Of a DNA stretch of 64,000 nt, positions 9,486 to 18,628 are shown one piece after another; within the stretch, counting starts at the first letter, position 1, and each line of letters starts with the position of its first letter. Source of the stretch: an uncultured Maribacter sp. (GTDB lineage: Bacteria; Bacteroidota; Bacteroidia; Flavobacteriales; Flavobacteriaceae). Under the pieces are notes generated by a model. That model was not told where the DNA came from, searched no databases, and worked only from the letters and a program-made list of their open reading frames with translations. The position numbers were made by a program, and so were the translations under genes. The DNA is taken from assembly GCF_947495965.1 (NCBI RefSeq), contig NZ_CANMBB010000001.1, positions 833,728-897,727 of the forward strand. Reading direction: 5' to 3'.

Positions 9486-10223
9486 TTAGTTAATTCCTCT
9501 TTCTTTTTGAATATCTTCATAGGCTTTTTGAACCCTTTTAAATTTCTCTTCGGCACCCTTTTTAATGGCCTCATTTTCTGTGATTACTTTATCTGGATGG
9601 TATTTTTTTGCCATAGCACGGTATGCTTTTTTTACAGCATCATCACTAGCAGATTTAGAAATTTCTAAAATTTTATAGGCGTTATCCGAAGAAGAGAAAA
9701 ACATTGCTTTAATGCTCTCAAAATCTGTAGCACTTATTCTTAAATATCCTGCAATTTCTTTTATTTTAGCAACCTCAGGATTACTAACATTCCCATCGGC
9801 CTTTGCAATACCAAATAAGAAATGTATTAATTGCAAGCGAACTTCATATCTAGTTCTTTGGTTTAAAAAACTACAAATACGTTGTGCAGATATTTCGTGT
9901 TTCTTATTAACATCATTAAAAGTTCTAAAAATTGCATTTGCTTTTTCTTTACCGTAAGTACTTACAAAGTATTGTCTCACATAATCCATTTCTGTTTGCG
10001 AGATTTTACCATCGGCCTTAATTACAATAGAACATAAAGAGAGTAAATTAAGTTCAAAATCTGCTGGAGACACTTTTTGTCTTGTTAAGTCACTAAAAAC
10101 AGTATTACCCCCTCCTTTATTAGAACTTACATTATCTATGAAGCTACCAACAAAAAACCCTAAAATTGCTCCTGGGTATCTTAAGAAGAAATATCCTAGA
10201 ATGGCAGCAAACCACTTAATCAT
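9486..10223 (-). CDS. TerB-like and DnaJ-domain co-chaperone (DjlA-like)
   Basis: The 245-residue protein has a hydrophobic glycine-rich N-terminal segment (about 3-27) that may anchor it. A helical TerB-like domain (about 55-165) contains two KADGKIS / KADGNVS acidic repeats. A C-terminal J domain (about 180-243) carries the HPD motif in KKYHPDKV. This order matches DjlA-type membrane co-chaperones, which stimulate DnaK ATPase at the inner membrane. Its client is unknown. It precedes the HupE-like gene in the same direction. Confidence 0.85.
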   Translation of the reverse strand: MIKWFAAILGYFFLRYPGAILGFFVGSFIDNVSSNKGGGNTVFSDLTRQKVSPADFELNLLSLCSIVIKADGKISQTEMDYVRQYFVSTYGKEKANAIFRTFNDVNKKHEISAQRICSFLNQRTRYEVRLQLIHFLFGIAKADGNVSNPEVAKIKEIAGYLRISATDFESIKAMFFSSSDNAYKILEISKSASDDAVKKAYRAMAKKYHPDKVITENEAIKKGAEEKFKRVQKAYEDIQKERGIN

Positions 10224-10314
10224 AATCTATTATTTTTTTCAAAGATATGGTATTAGCATAAAAAATTTAAATAAACGAACCGTAATGAAAATTAACCAAG
10301 TACGACAAATTGGT

Positions 10315-10322
10315 TATCTTTG
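10315..10322 (+). promoter_or_regulatory. Predicted -7 element of the bacilliredoxin gene
   Basis: TATCTTTG is a full match to TAnnTTTG and lies 25 bases before the ATG. At the -33 distance there is only TTA, not TTG. Confidence 0.55.
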
Positions 10323-10347
10323 TATTAATAAATAAAATTAAGATATT

Positions 10348-10758
10348 ATGTATCCTGCGGAATTAGTTAAACCAATGAGAGAAGACTTAGCATCTGCTGG
10401 TTTTCAAGAATTATATACGGCCCAAGAAGTAGAGGGTGCAATAGCAAAAAAAGGCACCACTTTAGTGGTTGTAAATTCAGTATGTGGATGTGCTGCTGCA
10501 AATGCTAGGCCTGCTGCAAAAATGAGTTTACAAAATGACAAAAAACCAGACCATACAGTAACTGTATTTGCTGGGGTAGACACAGAAGCTGTTGATGCTG
10601 CTAGAAATTTAATGATTCCTTTTCCTCCATCTTCGCCATCTATGGCACTTTTTAAAGACGGAGAATTGGTTCATATGATAGAGCGCCATCATATTGAAGG
10701 AAGACCAGCACAAATGATTGCTGAAAACCTTGCGCAAGCTTATAATGAGTTTTGCTAA
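10348..10758 (+). CDS. BrxA/BrxB-family bacilliredoxin
   Basis: The 136-residue protein is full length for the YphP/BrxA family. The active-site CGC lies in NSVCGCAAANARPA (about 47). The family reduces mixed disulfides between bacillithiol and cytoplasmic proteins; some Bacteroidetes make bacillithiol, which fits. The gene stands alone, with its own promoter-like box upstream and a strong terminator just after the stop. Confidence 0.92.
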   Translation: MYPAELVKPMREDLASAGFQELYTAQEVEGAIAKKGTTLVVVNSVCGCAAANARPAAKMSLQNDKKPDHTVTVFAGVDTEAVDAARNLMIPFPPSSPSMALFKDGELVHMIERHHIEGRPAQMIAENLAQAYNEFC

Positions 10759-10781
10759 AAAATAATAAAAACATTATTTTT

Positions 10782-10817
10782 AAAACCGCTCTTTTGTAAA
10801 GAGCGGTTTTTTTATTT
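10782..10817 (+). terminator. Intrinsic terminator of the bacilliredoxin gene
   Basis: AAAACCGCTCTTT and AAAGAGCGGTTTT form a 13-bp stem with a three-base loop, followed by a run of T. Confidence 0.92.
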
Positions 10818-10824
10818 TTACACT

Positions 10825-11565
10825 ATGGGAAAATTTTTTGCCTACATACTAACTCCAATATTTGCATTCTTTTTTATGCTTATTTTATTGGTTTTTCAAC
10901 CAATTCAATGGATTTGTTTCAATGTATTTGGTTATAAAGCTCATAGTATTAGTGTAAACTACTTTAATTTATGTTTAATAAGATGCACCCATATTATAGG
11001 CACAACATATACGTTTAACAATCCTTACAACATACCAACAAACAGACCTTTAATAATAGTATCTAACCACCAAAGCATGTATGAGATTTCTCCTATAAGC
11101 TGGTGGATGCGTAAACATCATCCAAAGTTTGTTAGCAAAAAAGAATTAGGAAAAGGTATTCCTAGTGTTTCTTACAATTTAAAACATGGTGGTTCTGTTC
11201 TTATAGATCGTAACGATGGGAAACAAGCTATTAAAGAAATTGCAAAACTAGGCTCTTATATAGAAGAGCATAACCGAAGTGCTGTAATATTCCCCGAAGG
11301 TACTCGTAGTAGAACTGGGCACCCAAAAAAGTTCCAAACTATGGGACTCAAAATATTAATTAAAAAAGCACCCTCCGCATTAATAGTACCTATTAGTGTA
11401 AACGATTCATGGAAAATGTTACGGTATGGTAAGTTTCCTAATGGTCTAGGTAGCCACATTACTATAGATGTACACAAACCGTTAGAAATAGAAGGTAATA
11501 TTGATGATTTAATTGCTACAATAGAAAAGACTATTGCACAAGGCGTACATTCTTTTAAAGCATAA
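10825..11565 (+). CDS. 1-acyl-sn-glycerol-3-phosphate acyltransferase (PlsC family)
   Basis: The 246-residue enzyme has an N-terminal membrane helix (about 5-28) and the PlsC fold, and makes phosphatidic acid at the inner membrane. The substrate motif EGTRSRTG is intact near residue 157. The catalytic block reads NHQSMYE, so the usual H-x4-D is H-x4-E here; the histidine is present and the acid is glutamate. The HD-hydrolase gene starts 11 bases downstream. The exact acyl acceptor is inferred from family membership. Confidence 0.88.
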   Translation: MGKFFAYILTPIFAFFFMLILLVFQPIQWICFNVFGYKAHSISVNYFNLCLIRCTHIIGTTYTFNNPYNIPTNRPLIIVSNHQSMYEISPISWWMRKHHPKFVSKKELGKGIPSVSYNLKHGGSVLIDRNDGKQAIKEIAKLGSYIEEHNRSAVIFPEGTRSRTGHPKKFQTMGLKILIKKAPSALIVPISVNDSWKMLRYGKFPNGLGSHITIDVHKPLEIEGNIDDLIATIEKTIAQGVHSFKA

Positions 11566-11576
11566 AGTATCCTATT

Positions 11577-12236
11577 TTGAAAGATGAAAACATAATACAA
11601 GAAACCATTGCCTTTGTAAAAAAAACTTTAGATGGTGCCGAAGGCGGACATGATTGGTTTCATATAGAACGTGTTTACAAAAACAGCCTACTAATAGCAA
11701 AAGAAGAAAGGGTAGATATGCTTATTGTTTCTCTTGGTGCTTTGTTACATGATATTGCAGATGCTAAATTTTATAATGGCGATGAAAGTATTGGCCCTAA
11801 AATAGCCAGCGATTTTTTACATTCTAAAAAGGTTACTCCAGAAGTAATACACCATGTGGTTAAAATTATAGAGAACATTTCTTTTAAATCTTCTTTAGAA
11901 ACAAATAAAGAGAGATTTAACTCTTTAGAATTACAAGTAGTGCAAGATGCGGACCGTTTAGATGCCATTGGGGCTATTGGTATTGCAAGGACATTTAATT
12001 ATGGTGGTTTTAAAAATAGAGCTCTTTATAATCCAGATATTCCTCCTAATCTAAATATGACCAAAGAGGAATATAAAAAATCTAATGCCCCAACAATTAA
12101 TCATTTCTACGAGAAACTACTTTTATTAAAAGACAAAATGAATACCTCCTCTGGCAAAAAAATTGCTGAACAAAGGCATTCATTTATGCTTCAATTTTTA
12201 TCTCAATTTAATGCCGAATGGCAAGGAGAATCTTAA
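11577..12236 (+). CDS. HD-domain phosphohydrolase
   Basis: The 219-residue protein starts at a TTG. It has the metal-binding HD pattern: HDWFHIERV near 24, LLHDIADAKF near 58, a middle histidine in VIHHVVKII, and a later aspartate in QDADRLDAIG. This matches YedJ/YpgQ-type HD hydrolases, which split nucleotides or pyrophosphate bonds; the substrate is not known here. It follows the acyltransferase closely. Its end overlaps the convergent DsbA/FrnE gene by 4 bases. Confidence 0.88.
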   Translation: MKDENIIQETIAFVKKTLDGAEGGHDWFHIERVYKNSLLIAKEERVDMLIVSLGALLHDIADAKFYNGDESIGPKIASDFLHSKKVTPEVIHHVVKIIENISFKSSLETNKERFNSLELQVVQDADRLDAIGAIGIARTFNYGGFKNRALYNPDIPPNLNMTKEEYKKSNAPTINHFYEKLLLLKDKMNTSSGKKIAEQRHSFMLQFLSQFNAEWQGES

Positions 12237-12937
12237 TCACAATTACCATCTAAATCGCAAGCATTTCCTTCTCCCGTATTTAATATGGTTAGTTGTTCTT
12301 GCTCATGTTTTTTCCAAGCATTTTCTAAAGCTTCCGTAAAAACTTCCTCTGGTTGGGCTCCTGAGAGTCCATATTTACCGTCTAGTACAAAGAAAGGAAC
12401 ACCGCTAATGCCTAAATTTCTTGCTTCCAATTCATCTTGTCTTACTTCATACGTTAAAGCATCAGATAACAACATCGTTTTAACCTTATCAGAATCTAAA
12501 CCAACCTCATTTGCTATTTGTAATAATACATCTATAGCGTCAATATTTTTGGCATCTTCTAAATGTGCTTTTAAAAGTGCCTCTTTTGTAGCATCTGCTT
12601 TATTTTCTGTTTTTGCAAAATGTAATAAACGGTGTGCATTTAATGAATTTGCTGTTATTGCTTTCTCTATATTAAAATTAAGACCCACCTCACTTGCCAT
12701 GGCTGTTACACGATCAAACATACCCAAAGCAGTATCTTTGTCTATGTTTTTTGCTTCCATAAAACGCTCTATATAATCTACATTTAGCTTCGTTTCTATA
12801 TAAGGATCTAACTCAAAACTTTTCCACTCTACAGTTATCTCTTCTTTATGAGGAAATTTTTCTAATGCGGCTTCAAATTTTCTTTTTCCTATATAACAAA
12901 ATGGGCATCTAATATCTGACCAAATACTTACTTTCAT
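12233..12937 (-). CDS. DsbA-family oxidoreductase, FrnE-like
   Basis: The 234-residue protein has a thioredoxin-fold domain starting MKVSIWSDIRCPFCYIGK with the active-site CPFC pair. A helical insertion follows, then a cis-proline region, GISGVPFFVLDGKYGLSGAQ, typical of FrnE/2-hydroxychromene isomerase relatives. No signal peptide is seen, so it is cytoplasmic. The frame is open upstream to 12997, but the family start is MKVSIWSD, so I chose 12937. The C-terminal NACDLDGNCD adds two cysteines that could bind metal or form a second disulfide. Confidence 0.9.
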   Translation of the reverse strand: MKVSIWSDIRCPFCYIGKRKFEAALEKFPHKEEITVEWKSFELDPYIETKLNVDYIERFMEAKNIDKDTALGMFDRVTAMASEVGLNFNIEKAITANSLNAHRLLHFAKTENKADATKEALLKAHLEDAKNIDAIDVLLQIANEVGLDSDKVKTMLLSDALTYEVRQDELEARNLGISGVPFFVLDGKYGLSGAQPEEVFTEALENAWKKHEQEQLTILNTGEGNACDLDGNCD

Positions 12938-13010
12938 TTTTAATAAAATATATTTTCTAGCAAATAGTCGAAAATAGAACACTAACCTTTCAACCAACTT
13001 TTAGTACTAA

Positions 13011-14081
13011 TTAAAACAAACTCATTTGCCCATCTTTATACTGTTTATGCAATTTACTATTTAGCTTTGGAAAACTTTTATCCTTAAAATATGTTTGCCT
13101 TGCAATACGAACCATATCATGTATTTGGGTTGCTATTTTTCCTTCTCCTTTAGACCTTATTCCATACCTACTATCATTTAAAGTGCCTCCATGACATTCT
13201 TTAATTTGATTTAATACTTTCTGAGCTTTATTGGGCATTGTTTTATGAATCCAATCTGAAAATATTTCTCCTATTGCACCATTTAATCTAACTACTGTAA
13301 ACGCAAAAGAAACAGCACCATTTTGTGAAACCGCTTTAGCAAGATTTAAAATCTCATGACTATTAATTCCAGGAATTATTGGAGCCAACATTGCATTTAC
13401 TGGAATATTATTTTCTGACAATATTCTAATTACTTCCAAACGTTTTTTAATAGTAGTAGTTCTTGGCTCCAACACTCTTCTTGTTTCTTCAGACAAAGAA
13501 GTAACGGACATATTTACGCCTATTAAATTATCTTTTGCAAGTTCTTTTAGAACATCTAAATCCCGGAGTATTAAAGCATTTTTAGTAATAATACCAACAG
13601 GGTGTTTATATTTTAAAAATACCCTTAAGCAAGCTCTTGTAATTTTATATTCTTTCTCTGCTGGTTGGTAACAGTCCGTATTGCCAGATAAGACTATAGT
13701 TTTAGCCTCCCAACGTTTACTTTTTAATTTTGCTTCTAAAAGTTTTGGAGCATCCTCTTTTATTAAAATTTTTCTTTCAAAATCTAAACCCGGGCTATAT
13801 CCCCAATACTCATGCGTATTTCTTGCATAACAATAAATACAACCATGCTCGCAACCCTGATATGGGTTCATAGAAAAAGCCATCCCAATATCTGGGCTTG
13901 TTACTTTATTTATTATTGTTTTAGGAAAAATAGGAATGTATTGGGTCTTATTTTTATTGGCTTGCTCCCCTTCTATTCTGCAAAATTCTAGAAAATCATT
14001 TCTGGTTTCATAAATAAATTCCGAAAATTTATTGGTTTTATTCTGCTGCGCACCTCTCCCTTTAAGATAATTTTTGGACAT
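13011..14081 (-). CDS. PA0069-family radical SAM protein
   Basis: The 356-residue protein carries the radical SAM cluster motif in GCEHGCIYCYARNTHEYWG near residue 77 (C-x3-C-x2-C), which binds a 4Fe-4S cluster and S-adenosylmethionine. YQGCEHGCIYCYARN and AMLAPIIPGIN are typical of the PA0069/SplB-like family. The reaction is unknown; a repair-type role has been suggested from similarity to spore photoproduct lyase, but it is not shown. It is a single gene with an intergenic gap on each side. Confidence 0.9.
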   Translation of the reverse strand: MSKNYLKGRGAQQNKTNKFSEFIYETRNDFLEFCRIEGEQANKNKTQYIPIFPKTIINKVTSPDIGMAFSMNPYQGCEHGCIYCYARNTHEYWGYSPGLDFERKILIKEDAPKLLEAKLKSKRWEAKTIVLSGNTDCYQPAEKEYKITRACLRVFLKYKHPVGIITKNALILRDLDVLKELAKDNLIGVNMSVTSLSEETRRVLEPRTTTIKKRLEVIRILSENNIPVNAMLAPIIPGINSHEILNLAKAVSQNGAVSFAFTVVRLNGAIGEIFSDWIHKTMPNKAQKVLNQIKECHGGTLNDSRYGIRSKGEGKIATQIHDMVRIARQTYFKDKSFPKLNSKLHKQYKDGQMSLF

Positions 14082-14141
14082 TAAATTTTGGATTTATTCC
14101 AAAATTATGTAAAAATTCCAATAATAAAATAAAAAAATCTA

Positions 14142-15692
14142 TTATTCTACCGTTACTTTAACCAATTGCTTTCTATTTCCTCTTTTAGCATAAAATAATA
14201 GTTCATTATCTGCACTATTAATTAATGGTCTAGAAACCATAATTGGTAAACGAACGTCTTTATCGTCCACTAATTTTTTATACGATAAATCTCCTTTAGG
14301 ACTTACTTGAATAACAAATAAATTTGGGTTTCTACTAAACCCTTGCTTAAACAAAATTCTATTATTGCTCATTTTTTGAGGGTTCTCACCAGAATTAATA
14401 AAAAAGAACATCGTATTCTCTTTACCATACGCTGTGTAAGAAGCATATGCAGCATCTCCTTGGGTTACTTCTGCCTTGTTTATATTACGAGCCCAAACCA
14501 TTGTACCCTCTGCATTTAACTTTGCACAAACAATGTCATTATAATGAAAACGTTCTACCTCTAAACGTGTTCCTGTAGAGGTTGCATCCATACCTTTGGT
14601 AACAAAATATTCTTCTGCACTAAAAAGTAAATCGTTCTGCGGTGTAATATGAATACTTTTAAATATTAAGTTTTTTATTTCGGCATCTACCTCTCTACCA
14701 AATTTATCTACCATAAATTGTTCTGAGAAAGCATTGTATTTTTTGGATTGTATATCTAAGGACAAACCATGTAACTTATAATAACATAAACCATTATATC
14801 TATTATCCTTACGATCTGCATAAAAACCTACTACTACTATATTTTCTCCTATTCGTATAGGCTTCAAAGATTCTGGATATTTACCAGCATCAATAAATTC
14901 TTGTATTTTATGTGCCTCATTAGTAACACGCACTACTTCATATTGAAATCTACGCTCCTTAACATCAAACCTTCTTTTCTTAAAATATGCTTTTCCAGAA
15001 AAATATACGGTTTTATAGTCTGGTGCTATTTCTATATTTTCAAAAGCATAATTTTTCTCTTCTGTAGCAGCAGTAAAATCATACGTAATATGCTTTTTTA
15101 AATCGGTTCCAAAAAGGTGCATATCATAAATTACTTTTTTACCATCTCTATGCTGTACCGTAATTGCAAAAGCTGTTTTTTTATCATTAAAATGAACTGC
15201 CGTAGAAAAACCGTTACTAAAGTTTCTATTATATTTATTTACCGCAAGTGGATTAGAAACTTCTTTTGATGGGATAGATAATAAAACTCTTTCCGTAAAA
15301 TTAAAATCGTCCAAAGGGCTTTGGTGAATAATATAATCATAGGCTTCTTTCCTATAATCATATTTTAATTCTAATAAATATAATTGTCCGTTACGCACAA
15401 AACCATCTACCATATGCATGGCAGAGTATTTATAATTATAGTCCTGTACTAGATTTAAGTTGGCATCATAAACTTCTATAAAATGCCCTTTTGCTCTTAA
15501 CAAAACACCACCATAATATTTTCTTACAATAATACTCTGATCCTTGGCATCATTATCAAAAGACAACACAGTAGAATATTTATACCTATCGTTATAATTT
15601 TCTCCAAGACTGTAATTTACAGGTATTTCTTGTGCCTTAACCAAACTAAAGCTACAATGTATTAATAGTACAAAAATGATTTTTTTATACAT
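14142..15692 (-). CDS. Secreted protein of unknown function, 516 residues
   Basis: A signal peptide (about 1-20, cleavage after VKA) leads into a long beta-rich region with repeated Y-x-aromatic strands. Phrases such as ENIEIAPDYKTVYFSGKAYF and FYADRKDNRYNGLCYYKLHG suggest a beta-propeller-like fold. No catalytic motif or C-terminal sorting domain is seen. The likely location is periplasm or outer-membrane surface. The enoyl-CoA hydratase gene ends 23 bases upstream on the same strand, so they could be co-transcribed. Confidence 0.7.
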   Translation of the reverse strand: MYKKIIFVLLIHCSFSLVKAQEIPVNYSLGENYNDRYKYSTVLSFDNDAKDQSIIVRKYYGGVLLRAKGHFIEVYDANLNLVQDYNYKYSAMHMVDGFVRNGQLYLLELKYDYRKEAYDYIIHQSPLDDFNFTERVLLSIPSKEVSNPLAVNKYNRNFSNGFSTAVHFNDKKTAFAITVQHRDGKKVIYDMHLFGTDLKKHITYDFTAATEEKNYAFENIEIAPDYKTVYFSGKAYFKKRRFDVKERRFQYEVVRVTNEAHKIQEFIDAGKYPESLKPIRIGENIVVVGFYADRKDNRYNGLCYYKLHGLSLDIQSKKYNAFSEQFMVDKFGREVDAEIKNLIFKSIHITPQNDLLFSAEEYFVTKGMDATSTGTRLEVERFHYNDIVCAKLNAEGTMVWARNINKAEVTQGDAAYASYTAYGKENTMFFFINSGENPQKMSNNRILFKQGFSRNPNLFVIQVSPKGDLSYKKLVDDKDVRLPIMVSRPLINSADNELLFYAKRGNRKQLVKVTVE

Positions 15693-15715
15693 AAGAAAAC
15701 GGATTTTAGAGTGTT

Positions 15716-16498
15716 TTATTTACCAGGAAAATCGGCTTTTCTTTTTTCTAAGAAAGCGGTAGTCCCTTCTTTAAAATCGGCTGTACCAAAACATTCGCCA
15801 AAGGCTTTAATTTCAGTTTTATACCCATCTAAAGTAGTATTAAAACCAGCATTTACTGCTTTTATTGCATGCCCAATAGCTACTGGAGAATTATTTGCAA
15901 TTTTATTTGCAATTTTATTACATAATGGTAGTAACTCTTCTTGTGTAACCACATAATTAACTAAACCATATTGCAATGCTTTGGTGGCATCTATCATAGC
16001 AGCTGTCATTATTAATTCTAACGCTCTACCTTTACCTATAAGTTGTGGCAACCTTTGTGTACCACCATACCCAGGAATAACCCCTAAAGAAACTTCTGGT
16101 AATCCCATTTTAGCATTATCACTAGCTACTCTAAAATGGCACGCCATTGCAAGTTCTAATCCGCCACCTAAAGCAAAACCATTAACCGCTGCTATAACTG
16201 GCGTTTTCATTTCTTCAATAAAACTAAAAAGAGTTTCTTGTCCTTCTTTAGCTAAAGCAGCTCCCTTTTTTTTTGAAAAATTTGCAAATTCAGAAATATC
16301 TGCCCCAGCAACAAATGCTTTATCGCCACTGCCTGTTAAGATAATTCCTTTTATACTTTTATCTTTATCTAGGGCTTTTAAAGCTGTAGATAACTCTTTT
16401 ATAGTTTCCTTATTTAGTGCATTTAATTTACTTGGTCTATTAATTGTAATTTCTGCAATAAATTGTTCTTGTTCTACTAAAATTGTGTTGTATGACAT
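15716..16498 (-). CDS. Enoyl-CoA hydratase/isomerase family protein
   Basis: The 260-residue crotonase-fold enzyme has the oxyanion-hole segments GDKAFVAGADISEF (about 58) and NGFALGGGLELAMACHFRVAS (about 99). The two glutamate positions used by hydratases are in LGGGLELAM and GLPEVSLGVIPGYGG (about 132-145). It would add water to 2-enoyl-CoA in fatty-acid or amino-acid breakdown. It lies between an NtrY-like kinase gene and an unknown secreted-protein gene, which gives no pathway hint. Confidence 0.9.
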   Translation of the reverse strand: MSYNTILVEQEQFIAEITINRPSKLNALNKETIKELSTALKALDKDKSIKGIILTGSGDKAFVAGADISEFANFSKKKGAALAKEGQETLFSFIEEMKTPVIAAVNGFALGGGLELAMACHFRVASDNAKMGLPEVSLGVIPGYGGTQRLPQLIGKGRALELIMTAAMIDATKALQYGLVNYVVTQEELLPLCNKIANKIANNSPVAIGHAIKAVNAGFNTTLDGYKTEIKAFGECFGTADFKEGTTAFLEKRKADFPGK

Positions 16499-16509
16499 AG
16501 TTTAGTTTT

Positions 16510-17961
16510 TTAAATTTCTTTTGGGAATTTTACTGTAAAAACGCTTCCTTTTCCTGGCTGGGATGTGTAATCTATAGTCCCTTTATAAGACTCTACAATA
16601 TTTTTTACCATTCCTAAGCCTAGCCCCATTCCGCTAGTTTTTGTAGTAAACTTAGGTTCAAATATTTTATCTTTATTTTCATCTAATATTCCTATACCAT
16701 TGTCTGCTACCATAATTTTAACATAAGTCTCTTCGGAAGCCATGGATACTAAAATTCTAGGAGATGCAACTTCTGGAACAGCTTGTATTGCGTTTTTAAC
16801 CAAATTAGTAATTACTCTTATTAACTGTGTACGGTCTAATTTTGCAATAATTTCTTTTTCTTCGGATATAAAATGAATATAATCTTTATTAAAAATATCT
16901 AGAGCTAATTTTACAATCTTAACCACATTTAAGGTTTCATTTTGCTGTGCAGGCATTTCGGCAAAATTAGAAAAGGCCGATGCAATACTACTCATAGTAT
17001 CTATCTGTTGTATTAAAGTTTTAGAATACTCTTCTAATTTAAGTTTTATCTTTGGATCGTCTGGGTTAAACTTTCGCTCAAAACTTTGCACGGTTAAGCG
17101 CATTGGTGTTAGTGGGTTTTTTATTTCATGTGCAACCTGTTTTGCCATTTCTCTCCAGGCTTGTTCTCTTTCACTTTTTGCTAATTTTACTGCACTTATC
17201 TCTAACTCATCAATCATAGCGTTATAAGAAGCAATTACATTATCCATTTCTTCTCCTGGACTTTCTATAAAAATCTTTTCATTACGCTTTGTCAAATCTG
17301 TTTTACTCATCATGTTAGAAATTGTTTCTAACGATCTAGTTATGTATTTAGAAATAAAATAAGCTAACCCAATTGCCATTAGGAGCATTACCAAATAAAC
17401 CCCTCCTAAACGCATTAAAAACTCTCTAAGCTCCATATCATTAAGAGTATTATCCTCAAAATATGGCAAATTTAATATACCAATTGGTTTAAATTGATAA
17501 TCTGTTATATAGGTATAAGACGCTTGGTATTTATCTCCTGCGGCAGAATTTTCTTCTACAAACCTTTTATCTATAGATATGTCCAATTTATTAAGGATAT
17601 GTGCATCTAAACAATTAGAAATAGAATCTTGTTCAAACTTTGGTCTAGAACTTTTAATAAGTCCGCCTTCTAAATCATAAATATTAAAATTTACATTTTG
17701 CACATCTGCAATCTGATAAATTTCTTCTTTAAAAATATTAGCTAAATTTTCTGTTGTAATAGGATAAGTTGTACGTTGTAGGGTGTAATTAACACTCTGT
17801 TTTAGCTGTTGTTCTTTACGTTCTAAACGTACCTCATGGTAATCTTTAGACTGTTCTCTATACTGGTAAATAGTAATTCCTGCAATTAGTACAGATGCTA
17901 TGAGCACCAGCAATATCATAGAAACAAAAATACGAGACCTAAGAGAGAATTTTTTAAGCAA
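16510..17961 (-). CDS. NtrY-like sensor histidine kinase with HAMP domain
   Basis: The 483-residue inner-membrane kinase has a first span (about 12-32), an extracytoplasmic sensor region (about 33-185), a second span (about 190-210) and a HAMP linker. The histidine box is QVAHEIKNPLTPMRL (about 272). The ATPase domain has NLVKNAIQAVP, DNGIGI and SGMGLGLGMVKN. The order and the ENPLTP-type H box match NtrY kinases. No response regulator gene is adjacent, so it is an orphan; its partner and signal cannot be named from here. Confidence 0.92.
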   Translation of the reverse strand: MLKKFSLRSRIFVSMILLVLIASVLIAGITIYQYREQSKDYHEVRLERKEQQLKQSVNYTLQRTTYPITTENLANIFKEEIYQIADVQNVNFNIYDLEGGLIKSSRPKFEQDSISNCLDAHILNKLDISIDKRFVEENSAAGDKYQASYTYITDYQFKPIGILNLPYFEDNTLNDMELREFLMRLGGVYLVMLLMAIGLAYFISKYITRSLETISNMMSKTDLTKRNEKIFIESPGEEMDNVIASYNAMIDELEISAVKLAKSEREQAWREMAKQVAHEIKNPLTPMRLTVQSFERKFNPDDPKIKLKLEEYSKTLIQQIDTMSSIASAFSNFAEMPAQQNETLNVVKIVKLALDIFNKDYIHFISEEKEIIAKLDRTQLIRVITNLVKNAIQAVPEVASPRILVSMASEETYVKIMVADNGIGILDENKDKIFEPKFTTKTSGMGLGLGMVKNIVESYKGTIDYTSQPGKGSVFTVKFPKEI

Positions 17962-18071
17962 TGTAACTTATTTAATGTTAAAGATAAGGAATATAGACAA
18001 GGCCTAAAATTAGATTTTATTTACCTTTTGCTATATGTAAGATACATCAAAAGTTAAGCCAACACCCTATT

Positions 18072-18623
18072 TTAAGCATTAGGATTTTTATTACGTATAT
18101 TTTTATATAGTTTAATGCCCAACATTAATAAAACTCCTAAAAAAATAATACCTACCACTCCAAAAACCCAATTAAAAGTACTTTTTAAAATAACTAAAAA
18201 TACTATTGCAAATAAAATTAATGTGGCACCTTCATTCCAAATACGCATATATCTTGAAGTATAATTTACCTCATCTCTTTGCAGTTGCTTAAAGATTTGA
18301 TGGTTTTTTAAATGATAAAGAATTAGTAATACTACAAATCCTAACTTAATATGCATCCAAGGTTGTTGTAACCAACTTGGCATTAATAGTAACAACCAAA
18401 TTGCAAATAAAACACACAAAACAGCAGAAGGCCAAGTAATAATATACCATAACCTTTTAGTCATTAATTTTAATTGCTTTGTTAATATCTCCTTTTCTGG
18501 AGATGGCTTTTGCCATGCTTCTATATGGTATATAAATAGTCTTGGAATGTAGAACAAACCAGCAAACCACGTAATCACAAATATGAGATGTAAAGATTTT
18601 ATGTAATTATAATATTCTTGCAT
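18072..18623 (-). CDS. hemJ: HemJ-like protoporphyrinogen oxidase (CopD superfamily)
   Basis: The 183-residue protein has about four or five membrane spans, with LHLIFVITWFAGLFYIPRLFIYH at the N-terminus. HemJ enzymes oxidise protoporphyrinogen IX to protoporphyrin IX, and the membrane histidine in this segment is part of the family pattern. The frame is open to 18650, but the ATG at 18623 (MQEYYNYIKSL) fits the family and avoids a long overlap with the lactonase gene. No HemG or HemY is seen in the window, and hemH lies 2.5 kb upstream on the same strand. The family call is firm; the enzyme role is from homology. Confidence 0.75.
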   Translation of the reverse strand: MQEYYNYIKSLHLIFVITWFAGLFYIPRLFIYHIEAWQKPSPEKEILTKQLKLMTKRLWYIITWPSAVLCVLFAIWLLLLMPSWLQQPWMHIKLGFVVLLILYHLKNHQIFKQLQRDEVNYTSRYMRIWNEGATLILFAIVFLVILKSTFNWVFGVVGIIFLGVLLMLGIKLYKNIRNKNPNA

Positions 18624-18628
18624 ACTCT

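Noticed and set aside
12938-12997. N-terminal extension of the FrnE-like gene
   Set aside because: The extra 20 residues precede the family's conserved start MKVSIWSD and add a hydrophobic stretch not seen in this cytoplasmic family.
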